Assembly: GCA_021029095.1 (NCBI GenBank)
Contig: JAJOHG010000006.1
Span: forward strand, 558,001-622,000
DNA from: Phellopilus nigrolimitatus
Taxonomy: Eukaryota > Basidiomycota > Agaricomycetes > Hymenochaetales > Hymenochaetaceae
Direction of reading: 5' to 3'
Length of the DNA stretch: 64,000 bases
This document shows, one piece after another, positions 47,063 through 58,904 of this stretch; position 1 is the stretch's first letter, and every line of letters begins with the position of its first letter. Made by a program: the position numbers and the translations under genes. The notes under the pieces are model-generated. The model did no database searches and had not been told where the DNA came from. It saw only the letters and a list, made by a program, of their open reading frames with translations.

Positions 47063-48374
47063 TTGTCTGGAAAGAATTTGCTTTTAGTCCTTGGAGCGAC
47101 TGGGGCACATGGAATAGCTATCATTGACGCCTTGCTTGCTCCAGGCCCAGATGGCTGTCCCTCTCCATACGCTGTTCGCGCTCTCACCCGCGACCCAGAT
47201 CAAGAGCGCGCGCAAGAACTCAAGGCGAAGAGCGTCGAACTTATCAAAGGCCGGTCCTTTTCGTACCATAAAGTCTACATATTGTAATAACAATGCGAAT
47301 ATCTAGGCATTTGAAGATTTCCCGGCCATCTGTGAAGTCTTGAAGGGTGCATACGGGGCATAGGTCAACACCGACGGCTTTACTGTCGGCGAGGTCCGCG
47401 AATTCTATGCCGGCATGCGCATTTTCGATCCGGCCAAGCAGGTCGGCATCCTTCGCAACTACATCTGGAGTAACCTGGATTACTCTACGAAAGCTAGTCA
47501 CCCTTTCGTTCTAGTCGATGATTCGACCTATTCTAACCATCATTTAACAGAGAGGGAACTACAATCCAGACCACAGGGTTGAGCATCTTAACGGGAAAAC
47601 CCGAGTCGGAGAGTGGATGAAAGCGCAGGAGTCTGATACAAGCGATATGGAATGCGGTCGGCGCAGGACCCTACATAAAGATGCTCAAAATTGTGAGCCG
47701 CCAGTTTTATAAAGCAACCTCTAAACTGCTTTCCAATCAATGAGGCAACTTCTTCAGATCGCGTTTGGCCCTCCCCACGCAACGCGCAGACGACACCTCC
47801 GTTTTCGCATCCAAAGGTAACGGACATGTCTCTATGATCGCGCTCAGCGACATCGGCTTCGCACGCTGCTCGTTCGGCCAACGCGAGGAGGTTTCGGGAA
47901 AGGACCTCGAGGTTGCGAGTCAGATGGTCGGCTGGGACGGGTCCGATGGTCTCGTCGAGACGTCCAAGCGCGTGACGGACCAGAAGGTCTTCTTCGTGCG
48001 GCAGACGGTCGACGAATGGATAAACAATTTCACAGGAGTAGACGTGCATGTGGCGCGTGACGTGGGAGAAGGAAGCACGACGTGGCGGCAGAACTTCTCG
48101 AACGTTCAGTCCTCCCTCCTCCTATCCTCTTAATACTTGCTTACACCAATTCCACGCTTTACCAGAGTGTTCTGGCGCCAATGACGACGACGTGAGCGCG
48201 ATATGCGGTGGGTCAGGTCAATCAACCCGAATGGCCACACTCTCGAGAGCCGGATGCGCGCGAACAACTACCCGAGTAAGCTCGATGTAAGCACACTCAA
48301 GAACCATCTTGATGATGGCGTACATCGTATTGAAGTACTGGAAACCACCAAGCTAGTGCTTAAAACAAGATAGG
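47063..48374 (+). pseudogene. NmrA-like family protein pseudogene
   Basis: A degenerate copy of the NmrA-like NAD(P)-binding protein encoded at 62074-63414, on the opposite strand to it. It keeps LLLVLGATGAHGIAIIDALL (Rossmann glycine motif GATGxxG), YAVRALTRDP, and later EEVSGKDLEVASQMVGWDG and RQTVDEWINN. Several lesions are visible. The start codon is TTG (47063-47065) where the relative has ATG. The first intron donor reads gccggt in place of gtcagt. An in-frame TAG near 47361 replaces a conserved tryptophan (YGA-stop-VNTDG instead of YGAW-INTDG). The frame is also broken around 47650-47760 and near 48180. These are substitutions as well as indels, so I call true decay. Confidence 0.82.
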
Positions 48375-51352
48375 TGAACTTCGCGACTCCCTCGGTCTTG
48401 ATATTGAGGATGGGGAGTCCCAGGTACACTTTCCGAAATTTAAGTGTCACTGTTCAATCACGTTCTGTCGAATATCTTTTGTGATTCAAGGCAACATTCT
48501 CGTAAAGCTTTGAAAAGAACAATGAAAGATTGCAAACTACAATATGTGCACCAAATTGGTCCTTTTGGCTTTTAGACGATATTTAGTATGTAACGTCGAT
48601 CAATCGTGATCGTCATGTAGCTGGATATGTCAGACGCTAGCAGGTTCAAGGGAAGCTCGTCTTCACCTCGCAGACCAAAGAGGCTCACTATCGCTCTTGA
48701 TAATCTAGGATCGATTTGAGTTCTTATACCTGCACAGGAACACTACTATGAAGTCGCTTTGTGTCTTAATTACGACGGGGTGACCGGATTTATCTGTTGT
48801 TCTCTAAAATAAAGAATGAAGCTCCTCTGGAACTAACAAGTAAATTGCTCCGACAGAGTAAGGTAGAAGTTTGCTTTAGTCACAGTTACTGCAAGTATTA
48901 GCAAAGTTTAGCTTCCATGCTCGACTGTAGTTGTGTAGATCACATTACAGCTATCTGGTCCCATAGTTATATCAATACTTTATTTACCTTCATCTTTTCT
49001 TAAGGGTCTAAGACTCGGTGACTGCATAAAAAGCACAGTCACCCACTTCGGACGGATGTGAGCTTAGATACCGACGCATAATACGCATGTCGATGTTAGC
49101 TGTAGATTGAGGAACAGTAAGTAAACTGTAGATAGTGTCCAATAAGAAACACGGGTCGCCGAAAATAACTCAGCTCGAGAACCGAGCCACAAAGACCCAA
49201 ATCACCTGATTCCTTTCCTAGATATGTTTACGTAAACGTTGCATGTCCGCCGAACCACCCCTTTTCGTATATTTCGATGTTGAAGGTCTCGAACACAGTA
49301 TACCGTGACCTAGGGATGCTTATACAGTCTATCGAACTGCACAAATTATTTATTCTCGAGTTGGTAAGGAAAGTACCGGGGATGAGCTTAACCCGCCGTT
49401 GCTACTACACATTCTTTTATTTATAGGCTAGAAGCAGAATCTATGAGTCTTGGTTTGATAATTGATAGAAGATGCTGACTACTATTTTATCTTGACCGCA
49501 GATACCACGAATTCTGGCATCCTGCGTATCGATCGGCTTTATCGTTTACTAACTTTACGTTCTCTCGCGGACGTCGCGGCCGCCCGTAGCGGATAAACTC
49601 TTCGTCGCTCACGAAAACGTCACACGATATTTGGACGACACTTCGAGCAAAACCACAGACATCTGTCATGCCTTACTCTAAATACGTCTTTGTTCTGGAC
49701 GATGAAGAGAACTTCAAGACATTGCCCTTTTATGAATCCTGACTTGGATTATAAGGCGGCTGTGCTTCATTCGTTGACTTCTACTGCGCCTTCAAACCCT
49801 TTCTGTTACGCGCATTTTAATACGGTCCCAGCTTTCCCTTGACTCGATGTAAGTCTTCACCCCTGTGCCTTCCAGCCAAGTTCTGCGACGATCATTCTCA
49901 GCTCTGCTATTGCCATGAAAAGGTCTGTGGATACGAGATGCACTAATAGTTTCCGTGTATCGAGTTTTCTCTATAGTTCAGGTGGAGTTTGTTTCTCAAA
50001 ACTTCAACCGTCACTATGAGATGTTGACTTTGTATTAAACTTGAGTATGTCACCTACGCGCCAAAAATACACGATGCTGCTAGGGAGTTTGCTGCATGCA
50101 ATATGTAAGAATTTCAAGCCGCTCAACAAGGAGGTCGAAGACACTGGCGAAGCAAGATGTCTCCATTTTCATGTCCAACGGAGTCCGGCATTGCAACTGT
50201 CATCTGCGAGAACGGTGTGCATCGTTAACTCTGATATTTTCCATTAGTGAATATGGGGATATCTAACAATCCCATCCATCCCCAGTGAGTGTTCACTCCC
50301 ACAAGTCCGCGCATTCTTCTGACTCACTTCGAGTAAACCTGGGACCCGCACGTCCTAGCGTCTTTTCCATTCAACAGGAGAAAATACAGCACGAGAGGAC
50401 TTCTATCGACCGAGTTGAGCCAGCCGCCACAGTCATTAATTAGCTACCTCACTCAAGCTTTCCGCCCGCTCAGCTGCTTATCGCTGACTATCCGCACCAC
50501 TTTAGTTTGCAGGTTATCGGGGTTCGCGACATGCTCCTGAAGGCTTCTGTGAATGGTGATGCTATCCTGTTGACTTCAACGTGCCCTCGTCAGAACCAAG
50601 CATCGCTGGTCTTCGCTGACTGATCGATTCGACGTCATCCGCTTTTACAATCGGAGGAATGGTGCCGGCTATGTTCAAATCGAGCAGGAGCCTCGAGCGC
50701 TGCCTTACCTCGAAGAACTTCCGTAGTTCAGAAATCCCGTTCTTCAAGTCACACACTAATTTGGAGTATCTATAGCGGAAGATTCTGTGGGTGCCTCACC
50801 ACTACAGGCGGTCGTCGTAGAAATGCTCAGCCCGCCGACCAAGTTCTCTGTAGGCGTTCAGTTGGTCGTGCGCTTTGACTGGCCGACTCGGCTCAAACAA
50901 ATTTCTTGCTGCTGACGATTCTAAAGTCAAGGCTTTTGTAGCAGTGGAAACCACTCAAGTACTCGCCGTTTCCGGGCCGCGCGCTTGCAATAGTCAGCTC
51001 GATCGTTTCCTCCAGCTCGTGTACAAAATTGTTATTTTCTTATGCTCCTATCTTGCTCGAGTCTTAACATTAGACTGTCCCGTAAAAATGCATATAGATT
51101 TTGAAAATAAAAATGAGATATGAACGTGCGCGCAGAGGTAAAGCCGAGTGGAAGCGTGATGAGTCTCACGCGTATCAGGATGGGTCTTGTATTGACCATC
51201 ATCTACATCAGTTGAGCACGTCGCATTGCCCAATCCTCCATTATCTCCCATTTTTTTCGTGTTTGATTTCTCCTCTTCACGCTGCTTTAAACACCCTATC
51301 GGACGTGTTCGACGCTCACTACGCGTCGCCTGCGATCACCCTGTCGTCCGTC
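48375..51352. other. Gene-poor stretch of about 3 kb, no gene recognised
   Basis: Frames are short, and the sequence has a mixed, degenerate look, with occasional coding-like stretches near 50560-51000 that I cannot assign. No tRNA, terminal repeat or transposase motif was seen. The right end holds the B56 promoter. Confidence 0.4.
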
Positions 51353-53953
51353 ATGAAAGGCCTGAAAAAGACTCTGGTATTCCTCTCCCTTCGCTTTGCT
51401 GTCGCCCGCGACACCTTATAACTCCGCGTACGCCTTCCAGCTAAGCAGGAAGGACTCGAGTTCCAGCAAGAGCAAGGGCGAGAAAGCTTCCACGAACTCG
51501 TCCAACGGCGTCCCGCCCCCTCCACCCCCCAACAACGCAAAACCCCAGCTCCGCAGCTCCCGACCGCCGCCTCATCGTCCCTTAACATCTCTTTTGGCGC
51601 CTCGAATGCGCCCGCGAATGCCCACGCGAATGCGGGCTCGTCAAATGGTACATACGGCATGCGTGGCGGGGCGCAGGGGAATACCGGCTCAGGCTCGGGG
51701 CAGGTCCCCGCGACCCCGGAGCGCAGATTCGCACAACCGGATCGCGGATCGCCCGCGCCGCCCATAGTCGTCGTGAGCCCCGACGCGCACGCTGAGCGCC
51801 CATATGCAGGCGCGGACCGCACGCCGCTGGGCGGGAGCCAAGACACGGGCACACCGCCGCGCTCGACGACGCTCAACCGCCTCCGCCAGACTCCAAAGGA
51901 CACGATCCCCATCATCGGCAAGCCGCCCCGCAAACAGCGTAGCAGCCGCTTCGTGCCGTCTGAGAAGGTGGAGATCGAGCGGCTCCCGCCGTTCAGCGGT
52001 GAGCGCCGTCGCAATAATCGACGCTCGGCCCTTTTTCTAAATAAGCAATTGTGCAGAAACCTCGCCGCAGGACAGGGCAGACTTGTTCGTCAAGAAGCTT
52101 GCCCAATGCAAAGTCGTCTTCGACTTCAACGACGCCAGCTCGGAACTCAAGGGCAAGCAGGTTAAGGCACAGACGCTCACTGAAATGCTAGAATATATTA
52201 CGACTCAACGCAACGTTATTACTGAAAACATATACCCCGAGGTCGTCAACATGGTGCGCGTTTGAGTTTTTCTTGAGTCCCTCAATGCTGATCTGCTGTC
52301 CAGTTTGCAACGAATCTCTTCCGCTCGATACCCCCTCAAGTCAATCCGACTGGCGACGCGTTCGATCCCGAAGAGGACGAACCCGTGTTGGAACTCGCCT
52401 GGCCGCATCTTCAAATCGTGTACGAATTCTTCCTGCGTTTCGTCGAGTCGCCAGACTTCAACACGAACGTCGCGAAGCGGTACATCGACCAGACTTTCGT
52501 GCTCAATCTGCTCGAGCTGTTTGACTCGGAGGACCCGCGCGAGCGCGACTTCCTCAAGACGACACTCCACCGCATCTACGGCAAGTTCCTGAACCTTCGC
52601 GCAGTTCATCCGGCGCTCGATCAACAACGTGTTCTTCCAATTCATATACGAGACGGAGCGGCACAACGGGATCGCGGAGCTGCTCGAGATCCTCGGCTCG
52701 ATTATCAACGGCTTCGCGCTCCCGCTCAAGGAGGAGCACAAGACGTTCCTTACACGGGTGCTCATCCCGCTGCACAAGGTGAAAAGCCTCTCACTGTACC
52801 ACCCGCAGCTTGCGTACTGCGTCGTGCAGTTCCTCGAGAAGGACTCGGGACTCACGGAGGAGGTACTCCTCGGCCTGCTCAAGTACTGGCCGAAAGTGAA
52901 CTCGCCGAAGGAAGTGATGTTCCTAAATGAGGTTGAGGAGGTCCTGGACGTAATTGATCCTGGGGAGTTCCCGAAGATTGTCGTGCCGCTGTTTCAGCAG
53001 CTGGCACGTTGTGTGAACAGTCAAGCATTTCCAGGTGGCGGAGCGCGCTCTGTACTACTGGAATAACGAGTATATCATTAACCTTATGACGGACAACCTG
53101 GCGACTATTCTGCCGCTCATCTTCCCAGCGCTGTATATCAACTCGAGATCCCACTGGAACAGGTGCGTTTTGTGCTGGGAGATCCTTGCAGATCGCTTTC
53201 TTAATGTCGCGACATAGAACAATACACGGGATGGTGTACAACGCGCTGAAAATGTTCATGGAGATGAACCCCGAGCTTTTCGAAGACGCCATGCAACAAT
53301 TTAAGCGGAACCGCGTCGCGTACGTACAGTTTTGAACATACATCTATCTATGCTCATAACTACCAACTTGTTCATCCTGAAGGGACCGACAAAAACGGAC
53401 AAAATTGTATGAGGACTGGCTGAAGCTGCGCGAGATCGCGAAACAAAACGCGAACGGAAAGCTTCCAGAGGGGTTCGAAGAGATGGTAATCCCGCTGCCG
53501 CCGCCTCTGGTCGACGACATCGACATCGAGCATCTATCGATGGACCTCAATGCAGCATCGATCGATGCGGAGATTGCACACGAGCTGGACAACAGCGGGA
53601 TCGAGCGCGTGCCGATGGCGGACCCCGGGCTAGATGTGAGTATCTACTTTCTCGCCATACGTCATAGAGCATCGAATGCTGACAATTCGATCACTAGAAC
53701 TCGTACGGGGACGCGATGGACGGGTTCTCGTCCCCTGGTGGCGCGAGCAGCCAGAGCCCGCATGTGAGACGAAAAAGCGTCTTGCCAGGTGAGGGTTCGC
53801 ACGATGCATCTATGTCCGAGCCAATATGTCCGAGCTGATTTTGTGTTTGAATGCGCGTGTATAGTGGACCCGACGGTGATCCGGGACCTTCAAGCACATC
53901 GAAGTCTGGACGACGCGCACGGCTTCGGACAGGGCTCGGCAGAAGGGGCGTAA
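51353..53953 (+). CDS. RTS1: PP2A regulatory subunit B56 (RTS1 family)
   Basis: Regulatory subunit that targets protein phosphatase 2A to its substrates. The first exon is short (MKGLKKTL). The second is a Ser/Pro-rich head ([20 protein letters not shown]). The B56 core begins [17 protein letters not shown] and contains [85 protein letters not shown] and [20 protein letters not shown]. The tail after [20 protein letters not shown] is acidic and ends [10 protein letters not shown]. At least seven exons. Two frame breaks: one in a C-run near 51525 and an extra base near 52603 ([12 protein letters not shown]). Both sit in an otherwise intact gene and look like assembly indels. Core length is standard for the family. 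Confidence 0.87.
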
Positions 53954-54457
53954 TATTGGAGTCTTACATAGCGATTGCGTATGTAGCGCCTCGCGGTGCG
54001 CACATGTCGAAACCTCATATCCGCCACGCCTCCCAAGCCCATCGCCCTGTCCCTTCGACCTCATTATATCCACGTACCGTCTGCCTGGCTGCGAGTGCCT
54101 ATCTGCCCGTCCGTCCCGTCCGTCCTATCTGTCTGCCTGGAACACCCGCATACACACGTACATAATTAGTTTTTTCGTCCGCTCGTTTCAACACTTTTCT
54201 TTTCTCTCGAATCGAAGACGTCGGCTGGACGTAGGAATACCGATATGACGCACATACCTATAGCTGCTAGTATTGTAAAATGTGTTTTCCAATCATATTT
54301 CTTTATTCTTTCTTGAACTAAGTGTCTTTCTTTAAACGTCTGGAATGTGCGATGCTGTTCTACTTGCTACCTGTGTAGGTGCAAAGCAGGGTGCAAAGCA
54401 GCTGCAAAGGCTGTGAAGGAAATGATTATCGTAGAAGGGAATCGAAGGCACGAGCAC
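53954..54457. other. 3' flank of RTS1, no gene seen
   Basis: Short frames only. The stretch includes a pyrimidine-rich patch (gtctgcctg-like repeats of tgtc/ccgtc near 54100-54130). No gene features are visible. Confidence 0.4.
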
Positions 54458-54570
54458 GTATGGCAACAACTTTGGGTCAGCTTGCTTCGCGCAAGTTTTT
54501 GGTTTGATTTGTCAAAGATTTTTTTCGACAACCTTGGGTCAGCTGCTTTTGTCACAATTCCAGCCAATCA
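54458..54570 (+). repeat. Short dispersed repeat, copy 1
   Basis: About 110 bp whose reverse complement recurs at 56390-56490. Shared segments include tggcaacaactttgggtcag followed by cttgcttcgcgcaa, and later gggtcagctgc with a ttgg-like spacer. The unit itself contains two gggtcagct motifs. It may be a small non-autonomous element, but no clear target-site duplication or terminal inverted repeat could be fixed by eye. Confidence 0.7.
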
Positions 54571-54746
54571 CGTAGGACCAGGACCCCGTGCATTCCTATC
54601 TTCACAATAATATATTATCTGCACATGTGTCTTAAGTATATTTCTACTCTACTCCAAACATACTTCCGGATCTTCCGCATTATCGTAAGTAAATTTGGCC
54701 ATCCATGATACAAATGTTCGAGATTAATGGGACTTTTCTCTAGGTA

Positions 54747-55620
54747 ATGGAACGTGAAAAGAATCAGAGGAAGGCGCAGAGCACGATGCGCTGCATCAGA
54801 GAGGATTTGCTACGGCAAGAGAGGAAACATGCGCTTGGCGAGCAGGATGAGTTCGACAGGGCCGACAAGAAGGGTGTGTCGGACCTCGAGGGAAGAGACC
54901 TGCTTAGCGCACTGGTCAGGGAAAATATGGGCACAGAACTCCCGGAATTGCAGCGGATGTTGGATGAGGATGTACTTGCTCGTAAGTCTGTTCTGCCAGT
55001 TATTTTCTCTTTCTGAACTTCGAAAACAGAGGTCCCGATGTTCCTGGTCGCTGGGCACGAGACTACGAGGTAAGTAGTATTTTATTGTGCCCATTCTGCA
55101 CGAAAACTGACAATATGTCAGCACCGAAACAAAATGATGTCTCTTCGCGCTCGTGCAGCGGCCGGATATACAGTCGGCGCTGCGCACGGAGCTGCTCAGC
55201 GTCGAAAGCGATGCGCCGTCGATGGATGAGCTCACCACGCTCCCACGCCTGGACGCGGTCGTGCGCGAGACATTGAGGCTACATGCCGCCATTCCCTTGA
55301 CCGGCAGAATCGCAATGCACGACGACGTGATCTTGGTCGCCGAGCCATTCGTCGACCGGAAAGGGAGGACGCACACGGAAATCAAGTGAGTTGCAGAGTG
55401 TCTGGATATCTTTCCAAAGTGTTGATGTGGTGTGCAGGATTTAAAAGGGCAAGGGTGTATTTATTCCTACTCTTGCTCTCAACCGGTCCATTTTGCTCAC
55501 GTTGCACCGCACATTCGAGTTCGAGCTAGCCTCCCCGTAGAAGAGATCGAGAAGCGCTCGCTGATGGTGACGCTCCCGTACTTGAAAACAACGTGAAGGC
55601 GGGTGTGCAGATGCCGTAAA
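54747..55620 (+). pseudogene. Cytochrome P450 relic without heme-binding loop
   Basis: Central P450 sequence survives: RRDLLSALVRENMGTELPEL-like text (LLSALVRENMGTELPELQRM), VPMFLVAGHETTR (I-helix oxygen-binding A/GHET), LRTELLSVESDAPSMDEL and VVRETLRLHAAIPLTGRIAM (K-helix ExxR: ETLR). After PTLALNRSIL the text jumps straight to RTFEFELASP, the end of the family. The PERW and FxxGxxxCxG heme region is therefore deleted. The first 200 or so residues are also missing, and the last part holds stop codons. It is a dead gene of the fungal monooxygenase class (CYP sub-family not assigned). It is flanked by the short inverted repeats. Confidence 0.8.
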
Positions 55621-56389
55621 GCTTTATAGTTTATGATAGTGTATAACATGAATAAGTTATCACCCGCTGTTATTTTATTCATTCCTGCCTATCCAAGAAC
55701 CCCGTCCATCCAAGGCGGACCTTTGAGATGAAGCTCTCGTACCAGCGCGTGACCGTGCGTAACTGAACATAGCTGTCGGGCGTCAGGGCCGCGCCGGACC
55801 CGTTGTCCGCAGAGAAGCTCTAGAGGAAGTTTAACAGATGCTTGACAATCTAGAATTGTGCAAAACGGAAAAAAATTGAGCTCAAAAACTCGTTCTATGT
55901 ATGCGCGACCGTTTCTGCACGCGCTGATGTCACGTGACAACCGAAAATGCGCTCATCTCCTGCTCTTTTCTTTGCTACAAATCTCTCCTCATAAACAAGC
56001 TACATATATAAGTTGTATTTCATATGTATAGCTTCAAAATATTAGTTTGGGGCTTAAATGCTCCTATTAGTCTAAATAAATCAAGGATTGTGTCAAGTTG
56101 GCCATCTGTAAGCCTTTGCCACCGGAATTTCTGAAATTGGCAGGTGCCAATCATTTGTCAGATTACAAAGTGTGCACACTCTTTTGGCAGGCTTTGCTTC
56201 CCCTCATCGTAAGCGCTGCAATTTTTACTTCTGTCTTTCTATCTGAATGTAAGCTCATCCCAGCACCCTTGTTAGTACTTGAATACTGTTAGTAGTGTGG
56301 AAGGAGTTCTTTTTTCTTTCATACGGTGTCTTTCTAAGCAAATTTCTAAAAAAGACTAAATGTATACATAAGCTACATAAAATTCGAGC
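55621..56389. other. Intergenic region, no gene seen
   Basis: The sequence is AT-rich, with a poly-A-like patch near 55861-55875. No conserved frame. It lies between the P450 relic and the second repeat copy. Confidence 0.4.
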
Positions 56390-56490
56390 TTTCCGAGGTC
56401 CTGCACAACCAAATGCAGCTGACCCAAAATTGTCGAAACACAATTTTGCGCGAAGCAAGCTGACCCAAAGTTGTTGCCATAAGCACGTGA
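56390..56490 (-). repeat. Short dispersed repeat, copy 2 (inverted)
   Basis: Reverse complement of the repeat at 54458-54570. It contains agctgacccaaaattgtcg and gcgcgaagcaagctgaccc followed by aaagttgttgcca. It lies about 240 bp upstream of the HSP70 start, within the promoter region. Confidence 0.7.
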
Positions 56491-56523
56491 CCCGGACCGT
56501 GGCGAACATGGTCGAACTTGGTC

Positions 56524-56536
56524 GAATCTTCCAGAC
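56524..56536 (+). promoter_or_regulatory. Heat-shock element candidate upstream of HSP70
   Basis: The sequence gaatcttccagac holds alternating nGAAn units (GAA, TTC, AGA), the binding pattern of heat-shock factor. It lies about 200 bp before the HSP70 ATG. A TATA-like tatttaa follows near 56552. Binding itself is inferred. Confidence 0.5.
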
Positions 56537-56551
56537 ATCATCGGTGAGGGT

Positions 56552-56558
56552 CGTATTT
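56552..56558 (+). promoter_or_regulatory. TATA-like element of HSP70
   Basis: The heptamer tatttaa lies 16 bp after the heat-shock element candidate. No transcript start is known; it is a reasonable but unproven core promoter site. Confidence 0.35.
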
Positions 56559-56731
56559 AAGACTCAGCCGCTCCTCCGTCATTTCTCCAATTGCAACTTG
56601 CCTTGCTCCTCACTCAACGCCACGCACTTTCTCTGTCTCTTACCACAACCTAGGTCAGTATTCCCCGTCCTCGTTGTCGACATCAAGTACTGACCACTCC
56701 GTGTTGCGCATACAGACACGCTACTTGAATA

Positions 56732-58904
56732 ATGTCGTCTTCAAAAGCCATCGGTATCGATCTGGGCACGACCTACTCCTGCGTCGGCGTCTGGCAAAAT
56801 GACCGTGTGGAGATCATCGCGAACGACCAGGGTAACCGCACCACGCCGTCGTATGTCTCCTTCTCCGACCAGGAGCGCCTCATCGGCGACGCCGCCAAGA
56901 ACCAAATCGCCATGAACCCCGTCAACACCGTCTTCGACGCGAAACGTCTCATCGGCCGCAAATTTGCGGACGCGGAAGTTCAGGCTGACATGAAGCATTT
57001 CCCTTTTACCATCGTTTCCAAGGGCGAGAAGCCCGTCATCCAGGTCGAGTACCGTGGCGAGACCAAGGAATTTGTGAGTTTTTTTTCCTGATGGTTGATT
57101 GTATGCATTGCTCTCGGTACTAACGAGTTGCTTCTGTGTAGACGCCTGAGGAGATCTCTTCTATGGTCCTCACCAAGATGAAGGAGACCGCTGAGTCTTA
57201 CCTCGGCACAATCGTAAAGGACGCCGTTGTTACCGTCCCGGCGTACTTCAACGACTCCCAGCGCCAGGCGACCAAGGACGCCGGTGTTATCGCCGGCCTT
57301 AACGTCCTTCGAATCATCAACGAGCCGACCGCCGCCGCCATTGCGTACGGTCTCGACAAGAAGGTCCAAGGCGAGCGAAATGTCCTCATCTTCGATCTCG
57401 GTGGAGGAACCTTCGATGTGTCCCTCCTGACCATCGAAGAGGGCATCTTCGAGGTCAAGGCTACCGCCGGTGACACCCACTTGGGTGGTGAGGACTTCGA
57501 CAACCGCCTGGTTAACCACTTCGTCCAGGAGTTCAAACGCAAGAACAAAAAGGGTACGTTGGGTGTTCTTTTAATGTAAGTTAGTGCCGTAGCTGATTTT
57601 CTTTTAATTTAAACTCCAGATCTCTCGACCAATCCCCGTGCTCTCCGTCGTCTCCGCACGGCTTGCGAGCGCGCCAAGCGCACCCTTTCCTCGGCCGCGC
57701 AAACCACTATCGAGATCGACTCGCTCTTCGAGGGCATCGATTTCTACACCTCCCTTACCCGTGCTCGTTTCGAGGAGCTTTGCCAGGACCTCTTCCGTAG
57801 CACGCTCGAGCCGGTCGAGAAGGTCCTCCGTGACTCGAAGATCGACAAGTCGAACGTTCACGAGATCGTCCTCGTCGGCGGTTCCACCCGTATCCCCCGT
57901 ATTGTGAAGCTCGTCTCAGACTTCTTCAACGGCAAGGAGCCCAACAAGTCTATCAACCCTGACGAGGCTGTCGCGTACGGTGCCGCTGTTCAGGCTGCCA
58001 TCCTCACCGGTGACACTTCCGAGAAGACTCAGGACCTCCTTCTTCTCGATGTCGCACCGCTCTCGCTCGGTATCGAGACCGCCGGCGGTGTCATGACCGC
58101 GCTCATCAAGCGTAACACGACTGTCCCGACGAAGAAGTCCGAAATCTTCTCGACGTACGCGGACAACCAGCCCGGTGTCCTCATCCAGGTCTTCGAGGGC
58201 GAGCGTGCGCGCACGAAGGACAACAATCTCCTCGGCAAGTTCGAGCTTTCTGGTATCCCTCCTGCGCCGCGTGGTGTTCCTCAGGTTGAGGTCACCTTCG
58301 ACATCGACGCTAACGGTATCCTTAACGTATCGGCCTCGGATAAGACGACCGGAAAGTCGAACCGCATCACGATTACCAACGACAAGGGTCGTCTTACGAA
58401 GGAGGAGATCGAGCGTATGGTCAGCGACGCTGAGAAGTTCAAGGGTAAGCAAATAATCAGTTCTATCGTCCATATTGAAATCTGACTATATTTTCTTTAT
58501 AGCTGAGGATGAGGAAGCCGCTTCGCGCATTACTGCCAAGAACGGCCTCGAGTCCTACGCGTACAACCTGCGCAACTCGATCATGGATGAGAAGGTGAAG
58601 GACAAGTTCGACGCGGATGACAAGACGCGTCTCGAAACCGCAGTGAACGAGGCGATTTCGTGGCTCGACAACTCGCAGGAAGCGTCGAAGGAGGAGTACG
58701 AGGAGAAGCAGAAGGAGCTCGAAGGCATCGCAGGGCCCGATCATGCAGAAGTTCTACCAATCTGCAGGTGCGGGTGGAGCACCTGGCGCGGGTGGCTTCC
58801 CTGGTGCGGGTGGATTCCCTGGCGGTGCGCCAGGCGGCTTCCCTGGAGCCGGTGGTGCTCCGGGCGCATCAGAGGATGGTCCCAGTGTCGAGGAGGTCGA
58901 CTAA
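56732..58904 (+). CDS. SSA1: Cytosolic heat-shock protein 70 (SSA type)
   Basis: ATP-driven chaperone that binds unfolded polypeptides. Four exons are seen, split after TKEF (56732-57072), after KRKNKK and after SDAEKFK. Motifs: [15 protein letters not shown] (phosphate loop 1), [55 protein letters not shown] and [11 protein letters not shown]. The substrate domain begins around [13 protein letters not shown], and the lid includes [20 protein letters not shown]. The end is a Gly/Pro-rich repeat followed by EEVD, which binds co-chaperones. An extra G in a GGG near 58735 throws the given frame off, ending at a false tail. Removing one G restores [19 protein letters not shown] and the EEVD stop at 58904. 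The nearly perfect rest of the gene shows this is a sequence error. Confidence 0.95.

Noticed and set aside
48641..48660. tRNA-like T-loop (caggttcaagg)
   Set aside because: No matching acceptor stem, A box or anticodon arm could be folded around it.
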